DNA of 47,200 bases. Source: Actinopolymorpha alba DSM 45243. GTDB taxonomy: Bacteria > Actinomycetota > Actinomycetes > Propionibacteriales > Actinopolymorphaceae. Where the stretch lies: assembly GCF_000373925.1 (NCBI RefSeq), contig NZ_KB892773.1:1-47200 (forward strand), read 5' to 3'. This document shows, one piece after another, positions 7,708 to 15,411 of this stretch (positions are counted from its first letter, which is position 1; each line of letters begins with the position of its first letter). The position numbers were made by a program, and so were the translations under genes. The notes under the pieces were generated by a model. That model did not search any database and was not told where the DNA came from. It saw nothing but the letters and a program-made list of their open reading frames with translations.

Positions 7708-8949
7708 TTACCCGAGCTCGGCGAGCAGCGTGGGCTCGGCGCGATCAAGTGCCGCACGAACGGCCCCGAGGGTGACGACTCTCTCTCCGAGCGTGGACGC
7801 CGAGACCGCTGGCGGCCCGACGCCGGTGCCCGCCAAACCGTCGAGCACGGCCCGGATGGGCGGGAGGATCACCGTCTCAGCGGCCGGAGCGTTGCCGCCG
7901 ATGACGAAGAGCTCCGGGCTGATCAGCGTCGTGATGACGACGATCACCCGGCATACCCGGGCCAGCGCGGTCTCCAGATCCCGCCGTGCCCCCACCCGGC
8001 CGGACTGCGCGGCGGCCAGCACCTTGTCGACGTCTGGTACGTAGACACCGTGCAGCGGCGCGAGGTCCGCGAGAAGCGCGCGCACCGGCTCCGACCCCAC
8101 CGCCCGCCGGTCGATCAGATCCTGGATGGTTCGGTGTACGACGGAGGTCACGAGCTGGTCGATCGCCTCGCTGGGGTCGGGGTTCCTGAGTAGTCCGAGG
8201 AAAGTGATCTCGCCGGTGCCGCCGCGCTTGCCGCGCACCAGCTCGCCACCGATGACGATCCCGGCGCCGACTCGTTCACCGGCGAGAAGGAAGACGACGT
8301 CGTCGTGGCCCGGTCCAGCGCCTCGCCAACATTCGCCAAGCGCCGCGAGGTTCGCGTCGTTCCCCACCGCGACGGCACAGCCGAAGGTCCGCTCGAACTC
8401 CGCGGCCAGGGCGAGCCCCGACCAGTCGGCGATGGAACTGCAGTAGGTGACGGTACCCATGTCGCTGTCGACGATCCCTGGCGTCGAGACGCCGACAGCG
8501 CGCAAGCTGTCCTTGACAAGGCCGGCGTCCTTCAGGACTCCAGCTGCCGCCTGCCGGGCGGCGCGGAGGCGCTGCGCCCGGCCCAGCTCTGGAGTCAGTC
8601 GGCGTTCCCGGCCGGCGACGATCGTCCCGAGCAGGTCGGCGACGACCACTTCCAGGCGGTGCGCGCCGATGTCGATACCGAGGACATGGCCGGACTCGGC
8701 TCGGAAACGGAGCCGTCGCGGTGGGCGTCCACGCCCGCGCGCGCCCTCAGCCTCGGCGGCGACGTCCGGCGCGACCAGGCCGATCCTGGTGAGGTCGTCG
8801 ACAACGGCGTCGAGCGTGGCGCGCGAGAGTCCGGCCCTCTGAGCGAGGTCGGCGACATTCGATGGCCCTCCGAAACGGAGCAGGTCGAGAGTGCGCGCGG
8901 CGTTGATACGCCGCAGCAACGGCGGCGTTGCCGAAACCGGTCGTGGCAT
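7708..8949 (-). CDS. ROK family transcriptional regulator
   Basis: A 413-residue protein with an N-terminal winged HTH (ADLAQRAGLSRATLDAVVDDL near residues 33-53), then a sugar-kinase-like ROK domain with GIDIGAH near residue 93 and VGNDANLAALGE near residue 195. ROK repressors sense a sugar or sugar phosphate and control nearby uptake or hydrolase genes. The ROK signature that normally carries a His and four zinc-binding Cys reads GTGEITFLGLLRNPDP here, with neither the His nor the Cys residues. It therefore should not bind zinc in the usual way. It is divergent from the secreted DUF4091 gene, its most likely target. Confidence 0.92.
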   Translation of the reverse strand: MPRPVSATPPLLRRINAARTLDLLRFGGPSNVADLAQRAGLSRATLDAVVDDLTRIGLVAPDVAAEAEGARGRGRPPRRLRFRAESGHVLGIDIGAHRLEVVVADLLGTIVAGRERRLTPELGRAQRLRAARQAAAGVLKDAGLVKDSLRAVGVSTPGIVDSDMGTVTYCSSIADWSGLALAAEFERTFGCAVAVGNDANLAALGECWRGAGPGHDDVVFLLAGERVGAGIVIGGELVRGKRGGTGEITFLGLLRNPDPSEAIDQLVTSVVHRTIQDLIDRRAVGSEPVRALLADLAPLHGVYVPDVDKVLAAAQSGRVGARRDLETALARVCRVIVVITTLISPELFVIGGNAPAAETVILPPIRAVLDGLAGTGVGPPAVSASTLGERVVTLGAVRAALDRAEPTLLAELG

Positions 8950-9056
8950 CCGCCGTCCCCTCTCTCGGTTGGCCGTTCATGCGTACCCATGCACTCGAGG
9001 CCCTGTGAGCGTAGCCCGGTAGGCATTCGACCGCTCCCGGCCCACGCTGTTCCCAG

Positions 9057-9090
9057 CTGAATTTTTCCTAGAGTCCTTGACTTATTATCC
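9057..9090. promoter_or_regulatory. AT-rich promoter/operator region between ROK gene and DUF4091 gene
   Basis: A 34-base AT-rich island stands out in an otherwise GC-rich divergent spacer. It contains a run of five T and TTGACT followed by TATTAT. The position, about 55 bases before the DUF4091 start and 110 bases before the ROK start, suits an operator shared by both genes. No clean palindrome is present. Promoter and operator assignment is inference. Confidence 0.4.
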
Positions 9091-9142
9091 GGGCGGTCCC
9101 ACCCTTGTCGTGCCGACGATCATGGCTGCCTGGAGGGCGACG

Positions 9143-12130
9143 ATGCGAAGAAGAGTCGGATCCTTGCTCCTCACCGGACTCCTTACTCTGGCTGTGGCAC
9201 CTGCTGCTCAGGCGGGGAACGCCCGGCTCGACGTGTGGGTGGAGAACGCGTTGAGGACCGTTTACCGGACCAGCACGATTCCCGAGAGCCCCGTCACCGC
9301 CATCCGGCTGACCTCGGCGCGCAACGAGTACGAAAGCGCCCAGATAGTGGTACGCAGTCAGGCGGATCTGACCATCAACAAGGTGAGGTTTTCCGACCTG
9401 GTGTCGCGTGCCGGCAAGGTGATCGCTCGGAAGAACCTCCGCTCCCACTTCGTGGCGTACGAAGACACCGCCACGGTGCAACCCAACGCGTTCTTTCCCG
9501 ATCGCGTTGGCAGGCAGCTCTATCCCAGGTCGGCGATGCCCGATCCACTGTCCAACGAGAAGTCTGTCCAGGTGGACGCCAACTCCACCCAGCCGATCTT
9601 CGTGACGAGCCACGTCCCGGTCGGCACCAGACCGGGCACCTACGACGGCACGGTGACCGTCGAGACCACCCGCGGGAGCCGCAGGGTGCCAATCCAGGTC
9701 AACGTCTTCGACGCCACGATCCCGACCGCCGCGAAGGCGAGTTTCGTCAACTACCACTGGACGATGACGAACGGCTTCACCTGGGACGGGATGACCTGGA
9801 ACGGCGAGGGCAGCCAAGGCTTCGACGTCGGGAAGTACTACTACGGCGTCGAGACTTACAGCGACGACTGGTTCAAGCTCATGGACGAGTTCGCCAGGAC
9901 GCTGACGGAATACCGCACCACGATGACGTGGGTACGCACCGACCTCTTCCTGCAGGAGACCGGCACGGACCTGTCGGAGTTCACCCGAGGCATTCCCGAC
10001 GACCTGGACTGGTCGTTGTTCGACCGCTACGTCGAGACGTTTCGGCGGCGTGGCTTCACCGGCTTCGCCAACCAGCATCTGATCCACGCGCTCAACAAGA
10101 TGCCGGAGAACGAGAAACCGGACGACTCGTGGAACACCAAGCTGCCTGACCGGCTCCCCGTCACCGACGCGTTCTTGGAAAACTACCTGACCGCCCTGCA
10201 TCGTCACCTGGTGGAGAAGGGTTGGACGCAGGAGGCGGGTCTCACGTGGTACCAACACATTCTTGACGAGCCGATCACGGACCGGCAGCGGAACTGGTGG
10301 ACCTACGTCGCCAGAAAGATCAAGGAGATCAACGCCAGGATCGGCTCGGATTCTCAGACGATGGACGCTGATCCCAATGGCATCCTGCTCGACAGCAGGA
10401 GTAGGGAGTACGTCGACACCTACGTCCCGCTCACGCCGGCGTTCGAGGCGAAGAAGCCGGAATACAAGGCGGAGCAGGCAGCGGGTAAGGACCTGTGGGT
10501 CTACACGTGTGAGGTCAACACCCCGCCGTGGCTGAACCGTTTCTGGACCCAACCCACCCTGACCGGGCGCCTGCTCTTCTGGAACCTCCAGCGCCAAGGC
10601 GTCCGAGGACATCTCCACTGGGCGTGGAACGCGTGGTATGTCGGGCCCTGGAACGGCGATTCGTACATCGTCTATCCCGACCGGAAGAATCTCTCCGTCA
10701 AGAGCAGCTTGCGGTACGAAGCGCAGCGCGACGGTCTCGAAGACTACGAACTCATGCACCAGCTCGAGAAGTCCAACCCCGAGTTGGCTCGCAGGCTCGT
10801 CGACAGTGCGGTGAGCGCGCAGGACCCGCGGAAGTACACCCTGGATCCGGCGTACCTCACGACCATCCACGACTACCTCGTGCGTGCGGTCGCCGGTGAG
10901 GACGTGGGAGAGGTGCCAGCGCCGACCAGCCCGTACGCCGACCAGGACGTGCCGAGGACCTTCCTGGTCGATGACGCGGAAGGCGCGATCACCTACACCG
11001 GTGAGTGGTCTCCACGCCAGCGGCAGTACGCCTACCTCGGCGCCGTCCAGAGCTCCACCCGCGCTGACGACCGACTGAGCTATGAGTTCTACGGCTCGGG
11101 GATCGACGTCATTGTCGAGAAGAACAACGCGGCTGGAAAGGTCGCGATCTCAGTCGACAACGGTCCGCGACGGGTCGTCGATCTGTACGAGGCGGTGCGG
11201 TACGACTACTTCACCGCCTACCGTGCCCGTGATCTCGCCCCCAACCAGCGCCACACCATCGAGATCGTGAACCTCGACGGCAAGGAGCTGCGCTTCGACG
11301 GCCTTCGCGTTCATAGGTATGACGGTCAGGAGGCCTACGACGCCACGCTGAAGAGCCTCGACGTGACCGGAGTGCCGTCGCTCGACTTCGATGGCCGGAT
11401 CACCACCTATCGAGTCATCGTGCCCACCGAGCGCGATGCGATTTCCGTGACACCGACGTTGACCGACGAAGGTGGCTCGATCGAGATCAACGGGTCGAAG
11501 GTCGAGAGTGGCACGACTGTCACCGCGAAGGTCCCGACCGGAAAGAGCCAGCTCAACATCCGCACCACCGCACGCGTTGGCCGGACCACCAAGGCGTACC
11601 ACCTGAATCTCGTCAAGGGTGCCGTGAACGCACCCGACCTCAACGTCGCGCGGCGTTCGTCGGGGATTACCGCGTCAGCCACGCGTACCGGTGACGGCGG
11701 AATCACCTATGGGCCGTTGAAGATGGTCGACGGTGACTACGGCACGATGTTCGCCAGCCCGCAGGGATACAACGACACGCACCCGTTCCCGCACGAGATC
11801 GTCGTCTCCTGGGACCAACCACAGAACCTGAACACGATCGTTCTGGCCACTCGTGGCGGTTTGGCGCAAGGGCTCACCGATGTCGACGTGCAAGCCTCGG
11901 TTGACGGCAGCACCTGGGAGACCGTGGCCCGGCGGATTCCGTTCCGGTGGAAGCGCGATGACGACGATGGCGTGATGGAGTACTCCGTGGGTGACCTTCC
12001 CGAGTTGGCGAACGTGCGGAAACTCAGGATCCAGATCAACGACGCCAACTACGAACGCTGGAACATGTATGCCGTCTACGAGCTCGAGATGTACAACCTC
12101 ACCGACCATGGCGAGATCAAGCTGAGTTAG
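9143..12130 (+). CDS. Secreted DUF4091 (glycoside-hydrolase-like) protein with C-terminal discoidin domain
   Basis: A 995-residue exported protein. The signal peptide starts MRRRVGSLLL and ends near AAQAGNA. A beta-rich domain (residues about 28-200) is followed by a TIM-barrel-like region with many Trp and acidic residues (NYHWTMTNGF, YQHILDEP near residue 372, HWAWNAWYVGPW near residue 493), as in DUF4091 proteins related to GH123. A beta-sandwich linker follows. The last 150 residues resemble an F5/8 type C (discoidin) carbohydrate-binding domain (MVDGDYGTMFASPQGY, then SVDGSTWETVARR). ATG at 9143 has GGAGGG upstream and starts the signal peptide. It probably acts on an extracellular glycan; the activity is not established. 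Control by the divergent ROK protein is likely. Confidence 0.87.
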   Translation: MRRRVGSLLLTGLLTLAVAPAAQAGNARLDVWVENALRTVYRTSTIPESPVTAIRLTSARNEYESAQIVVRSQADLTINKVRFSDLVSRAGKVIARKNLRSHFVAYEDTATVQPNAFFPDRVGRQLYPRSAMPDPLSNEKSVQVDANSTQPIFVTSHVPVGTRPGTYDGTVTVETTRGSRRVPIQVNVFDATIPTAAKASFVNYHWTMTNGFTWDGMTWNGEGSQGFDVGKYYYGVETYSDDWFKLMDEFARTLTEYRTTMTWVRTDLFLQETGTDLSEFTRGIPDDLDWSLFDRYVETFRRRGFTGFANQHLIHALNKMPENEKPDDSWNTKLPDRLPVTDAFLENYLTALHRHLVEKGWTQEAGLTWYQHILDEPITDRQRNWWTYVARKIKEINARIGSDSQTMDADPNGILLDSRSREYVDTYVPLTPAFEAKKPEYKAEQAAGKDLWVYTCEVNTPPWLNRFWTQPTLTGRLLFWNLQRQGVRGHLHWAWNAWYVGPWNGDSYIVYPDRKNLSVKSSLRYEAQRDGLEDYELMHQLEKSNPELARRLVDSAVSAQDPRKYTLDPAYLTTIHDYLVRAVAGEDVGEVPAPTSPYADQDVPRTFLVDDAEGAITYTGEWSPRQRQYAYLGAVQSSTRADDRLSYEFYGSGIDVIVEKNNAAGKVAISVDNGPRRVVDLYEAVRYDYFTAYRARDLAPNQRHTIEIVNLDGKELRFDGLRVHRYDGQEAYDATLKSLDVTGVPSLDFDGRITTYRVIVPTERDAISVTPTLTDEGGSIEINGSKVESGTTVTAKVPTGKSQLNIRTTARVGRTTKAYHLNLVKGAVNAPDLNVARRSSGITASATRTGDGGITYGPLKMVDGDYGTMFASPQGYNDTHPFPHEIVVSWDQPQNLNTIVLATRGGLAQGLTDVDVQASVDGSTWETVARRIPFRWKRDDDDGVMEYSVGDLPELANVRKLRIQINDANYERWNMYAVYELEMYNLTDHGEIKLS

Positions 12131-12146
12131 CGGCCCGCTTACCCCG

Positions 12147-12194
12147 GGTTGTCATAGGTTTCTCGGCTAAGAGACCGAGAAACCTATGACAACC
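12147..12194. terminator. Perfect 20-bp stem-loop, copy 1 of a dispersed palindrome
   Basis: Arms at 12147-12166 and 12175-12194 are exact reverse complements (20 bp) around an 8-nt loop CTAAGAGA. It sits between two converging stop codons at 12130 and 12221, the classic place for a bidirectional terminator. The 24 bases at 12167-12190 recur exactly, inverted, at 44731-44754, so this is also a repeated element and not only a local terminator. Confidence 0.75.
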
Positions 12195-12220
12195 AACCCG
12201 GCAAGCACTCCGGCGGATTG

Positions 12221-13369
12221 TTAGCCGGGGCGGGTGGCTCCGGCCCAGGGCATGTAGTTGATGTTGATGTACTCCACGTTCTGGCCGGGTTGTGGCGCGT
12301 GGAGCACCTGGCCGTTGCCCGCGTAGATGCCGACATGGTGCAGGTCGCTGTAGAAGAAGACGAGGTCACCCAGCCGCAACTGCGAGCGGGACACCTTCGG
12401 TGATGCTTCGTACTGCAGGTGGGCGGAATGCGGCAGCGAGACGCCGGCCTTTTCCCACGCCTTCATGGTGAGGCCGGAGCAGTCCCAGCTGTCGGGCCCG
12501 GCCGCGCCGAAGACGTAGGGCTCGCCGAGTTGGGCGCGGGCGAAGGCGAGCGCCGTCTCGCCCCGGCCGGACGGCGTCGGGGTCGGCGTGGGCTTTGGAG
12601 TGGGCGTGGGCGTTGGGGTCGGCGCGGGCTTGGGGGTGGGCGTCGAGGTCCGCGTCGGAGTCGGCGTCGGCGTGCGGGTCGTCGGCGTCGGGGTGGGTGA
12701 CGGGCGGGACTGCTCCTTACGCCGTTGTTCGGCTTCCTGGAGACGCCGACGTTCCTCGGCTTCCTGGAGACGCCGGCGTTCCTCGGCGGTGAGCTGGTCG
12801 AGGATCGCCTTGGCCTTATCGGCGTTGCGGAGTGCGAGCGCGCGGCGCGTGTCGATGGCTCGCTTGGTCTCGCGGAGTTGGGTGACGTCCGCGCTGCGAG
12901 CCGCCTCCTGCTCAGCGAGCCGCTTGCGCTCGGTCTCGAACCTCCGCAGCAGATCTGCCTGCTGGCCGGCGAACGCCTTGGCGGTGCTCATCTGCGCCAG
13001 GAAGTCGTCGGGGTCGTCGGCCACCAGGACGCGCACGCTGGTGTCGAGGCCGCCCGAGCGGTACTCCGCGGCGGCGATCCGGCCGATCTCGGTGCGGAGT
13101 GCCGCGGCTTTGTCCTGCCGGCGTCCGACGTCAGCGTCGAGCACCGCGAGCCGGCGGTCGAGGGTCTTGATCTGCTCGCCCAGCGTGTTGGCCCGCTCGG
13201 TGACCTGCTCGGCGCGTTCGTACAGCTGGCTCACCTGCTGGCGGACCTGCTCGATGCTGCCGGTGGGCTCGGCGAAACTCGGCGCCGGTGCGGCGGCGAT
13301 CAGTGTGAACGTCACGGTGCCGAACGCGAGCAGGGCGTGCTCCGGCCGGCGCTTGCGGCGGTACGACAC
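12221..13369 (-). CDS. Secreted NlpC/P60 peptidoglycan endopeptidase (RipA-like)
   Basis: A 382-residue exported cell-wall hydrolase. The N terminus carries a basic start and hydrophobic signal ending near PSFAEP. Residues about 35-215 form a coiled coil rich in Glu, Arg and Gln. A Pro-Thr linker (repeated PTPTPT) spans about residues 220-270. The C-terminal NlpC/P60 domain has the catalytic Cys in SWDCSGL near residue 297, His in LHHVGIY and a third polar residue near VLHAPQ. This class cleaves stem peptides during division or resuscitation. GTG at 13369 has GAAAGGGG upstream, and the leader carries a c-di-AMP riboswitch. Confidence 0.95.
   Translation of the reverse strand: MSYRRKRRPEHALLAFGTVTFTLIAAAPAPSFAEPTGSIEQVRQQVSQLYERAEQVTERANTLGEQIKTLDRRLAVLDADVGRRQDKAAALRTEIGRIAAAEYRSGGLDTSVRVLVADDPDDFLAQMSTAKAFAGQQADLLRRFETERKRLAEQEAARSADVTQLRETKRAIDTRRALALRNADKAKAILDQLTAEERRRLQEAEERRRLQEAEQRRKEQSRPSPTPTPTTRTPTPTPTRTSTPTPKPAPTPTPTPTPKPTPTPTPSGRGETALAFARAQLGEPYVFGAAGPDSWDCSGLTMKAWEKAGVSLPHSAHLQYEASPKVSRSQLRLGDLVFFYSDLHHVGIYAGNGQVLHAPQPGQNVEYININYMPWAGATRPG
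12565..12705. repeat. Pro-Thr repeat linker coding DNA
   Basis: Short GGNGTNGG-type units encode alternating Pro and Thr, broken by a few Arg, Ser and Lys. This is the flexible wall-spanning linker of the NlpC/P60 protein. Such DNA is prone to length change. Confidence 0.8.
12730..12783. repeat. Tandem 27-bp duplication inside the coiled coil
   Basis: Two adjacent 27-base units, 12730-12756 and 12757-12783, differ at a single base. They encode a repeated nine-residue unit (RRLQEAEER) of the coiled coil on the minus strand. The near identity suggests a recent duplication. Confidence 0.85.
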
Positions 13370-13382
13370 GGGTCGTACGCCC

Positions 13383-13565
13383 CTTTCTTCCTCGGACGCC
13401 TACCGGGTGAGCTGACGGGTTCGGGCCGGGAAGTCGCCCTACGGTCCGGCCGGGCGGACGGCGTACCGTCCACGGCCGATCCGATTCACCCCGGAAACAT
13501 GTGGGTCCCCGGCTCCCCGCCGAAGATCGATTCAGCGGGGATTAAGCGAAGCAGCCGCGCCGACC
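13383..13565 (-). promoter_or_regulatory. c-di-AMP (ydaO/yuaA) riboswitch
   Basis: On the minus strand the leader contains the conserved blocks of this class in order: GCTTAATCC, then GGGGAGCCGGGGACCCA, GGGGTGAATCGG, TAGGGCGACTTCC, CCGAACCCGTCAGCTCACC and GGTAGGCGTC, ending just before GAAGAAAGGGG, which is the ribosome-binding site of the NlpC/P60 gene. In actinobacteria this riboswitch is well known ahead of rpf and NlpC/P60 wall hydrolases, where c-di-AMP lowers expression. Recognition is from memory of the consensus; the exact 5' end is uncertain by about 20 bases. Confidence 0.9.
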
Positions 13566-13725
13566 GGGGTGGCCGGCTCATAGCGGGACAGCTGCTTGGG
13601 CGGCCACGTTAGTAACCATTTCGTGATGCTTCAACCGACCGTACGGAAAATCCGAAAGAGGGCCGGAACTGCGCATTCCCCTTGTCCTGGTTGCCGATAG
13701 ACCAAGAGGTTTTGTCCGTAATGCT

Positions 13726-14250
13726 TCACCCGTCCACCCCTGGCATAGGCTGGCCGGCTTTCGTTCCGTCCACTGCCGTCAGGAGTCCGGTCTCGACGAT
13801 CCGTTGCCGGAACGAACGGCGCTGAAGGGCGAGCACCGCCTGTGTCAGCACCTCGGCCAGCGGCACCGGAAGCTCGGCGTCCAGGTCCTTCATCGCGGCG
13901 ACCGCGGCCGACCACTCCGCCTGGATCGCCGGCAGCATCGCTTCCGTCTTCGGGGTGAGATGCACGACCCGCTGCCGGGCGTCCGATCCGGGTTGGAGCT
14001 CCACCAGGTCCACCCGCGCCATCTGCGCCACCGTCTGGCTCGCGGCCGAATGGGTCACGCCGACGGCACGGGCGAGATCGCGGATCGACAGCGGACCGTC
14101 GGCGATCAGCGCCCGCACGATCGGCGAGAACCTCGGGCGGTAGTCCGTCATGCCGAGGTCGCGCTCGACCCTGGCAACGTCGCCGTCGAGGAGTTCGAGC
14201 AGGTGCCGCATGAGCGTGCCGAAGGCGTTGGGCTCCGGAAGGGCGGTCAT
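13726..14250 (-). CDS. MarR family transcriptional regulator
   Basis: A 174-residue protein with the MarR winged-helix fold. The recognition region is SIRDLARAVGVTHSAASQTV near residues 58-77, followed by the wing with GSDARQRVVHLTPKTEAML. MarR dimers bind short palindromes and respond to small molecules. It is divergent from prolyl aminopeptidase, and a 12-base palindrome lies in the shared spacer. Upstream of the riboswitch gene and facing the same way, it is separated from it by about 350 bases that hold the riboswitch. Confidence 0.93.
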   Translation of the reverse strand: MTALPEPNAFGTLMRHLLELLDGDVARVERDLGMTDYRPRFSPIVRALIADGPLSIRDLARAVGVTHSAASQTVAQMARVDLVELQPGSDARQRVVHLTPKTEAMLPAIQAEWSAAVAAMKDLDAELPVPLAEVLTQAVLALQRRSFRQRIVETGLLTAVDGTKAGQPMPGVDG

Positions 14251-14261
14251 GATAGAAACCT

Positions 14262-14273
14262 AACAGCACTGTT
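14262..14273. promoter_or_regulatory. Candidate MarR operator
   Basis: AACAG-CA-CTGTT is a perfect 12-base palindrome, 12 bases upstream of the MarR start and about 60 bases upstream of the divergent aminopeptidase start. Size and place fit MarR autoregulation. Inferred from shape and position. Confidence 0.5.
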
Positions 14274-14333
14274 GCATCGGCGGTCTCAGGCCAGTGTTGC
14301 CACCCCGGCCGCACCATCAGTGGAGGCGCATCC

Positions 14334-15296
14334 ATGACGGCGTTCCATCCGATCACCGAACCCTACGACCACGGGATGCTCGACGTCGGTGACGGCCACC
14401 AGATCTACTGGGAGGTCTGCGGTCGTCCGGACGGCAAGCCCGCCGTCGTCCTCCACGGAGGGCCGGGATCGGGGTGCGCGCCAGGCTGGCGGAAGTACTT
14501 CGACCCATCGGCGTACCGCGTCGTCCTGTTCGACCAGCGAGGCTGCGGCCGGAGCACGCCGCACGCCAGCGATCCGTCCGCTGACCTGTCCACCAACACC
14601 ACGCATCACCTGCTGGCCGACATCGAGCAGCTGCGGTGCCACCTCGACATCGACCGCTGGCTCGTCTTCGGCGGATCGTGGGGTACGACGCTGGGCCTGG
14701 CGTACGCCGAACGCCATCCCGAGCGGGTCTCGGAGCTGGTGCTGTTCAGCCTCACCAACACCACGCGCGAGGAGGTCGACTGGGTGACCCGCGCGATGGG
14801 CCGGGTGTTTCCCGCTCAGTGGGCGCGCTTCCGGGACGGCGTCCCGGTTGAGGACCGCGACGGCAGCCTGGTCGACGCGTACGCCCGGCTGCTCGCCGAC
14901 CCCGACCCCGTCGTACGCGAGCAGGCGGCCCGGGACTGGTGTACGTGGGAGGACAGCCATGTCGCCATCAGTCCCGACCACCGGCCCGACCCGAGATATG
15001 ACGACCCGCGCTTCCGGATGGCGTTCGCCCGGCTGGTCACCCACTACTGGCGGCACGCGGCCTGGCTCGAGGATGGATCGCTGCTACGCGACGCGCCCAA
15101 GCTCACCAGCATCCCGGGTGTGCTGGTGCACGGCCGCCTCGACGTGAGCGGGCCGCCGGACATCGCGTGGAAGCTCGCCCAGGCCTGGCCCGACAGCGAA
15201 CTCGTGCTGATCGACGAAGCCGGACACGGCTCCGGCTATCCGGGAATGGGTGAGACGCTGCTCGCCGCCATCGACCGCTTCGCCATCCAGCGCTGA
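14334..15296 (+). CDS. pip: Prolyl aminopeptidase (proline iminopeptidase)
   Basis: A 320-residue alpha/beta hydrolase that removes N-terminal proline from peptides in the cytoplasm. HGGPGSG near residue 41 is the oxyanion-hole signature, FDQRGCGRS near residue 64 is typical of the subfamily, the nucleophile Ser lies in GGSWGTT near residue 114, Asp in HGRLDV near residue 267 and His in DEAGHGSG near residue 296. Length is normal. The ATG at 14334 has GGAGG upstream. It is divergent from MarR and probably controlled by it. Confidence 0.93.
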   Translation: MTAFHPITEPYDHGMLDVGDGHQIYWEVCGRPDGKPAVVLHGGPGSGCAPGWRKYFDPSAYRVVLFDQRGCGRSTPHASDPSADLSTNTTHHLLADIEQLRCHLDIDRWLVFGGSWGTTLGLAYAERHPERVSELVLFSLTNTTREEVDWVTRAMGRVFPAQWARFRDGVPVEDRDGSLVDAYARLLADPDPVVREQAARDWCTWEDSHVAISPDHRPDPRYDDPRFRMAFARLVTHYWRHAAWLEDGSLLRDAPKLTSIPGVLVHGRLDVSGPPDIAWKLAQAWPDSELVLIDEAGHGSGYPGMGETLLAAIDRFAIQR

Positions 15297-15411
15297 AGCT
15301 TCGCCCACGGCTGCGGCGCATGGGACTCCGCGGGCAACCCCCAGAGGGTGTGGTGTGGCACCCGCATGTCGACCGGGCGATGCGTCGGCGATCACCGCTA
15401 GCCTGGCGGGC

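Noticed and set aside
9068-10870. 600-residue minus-strand frame inside the DUF4091 gene
   Set aside because: Shadow of the plus-strand gene, which has a signal peptide, ribosome site and recognisable domains.
12565-12705. CRISPR- or satellite-like short repeats
   Set aside because: They are coding DNA for the Pro-Thr linker of the NlpC/P60 protein.
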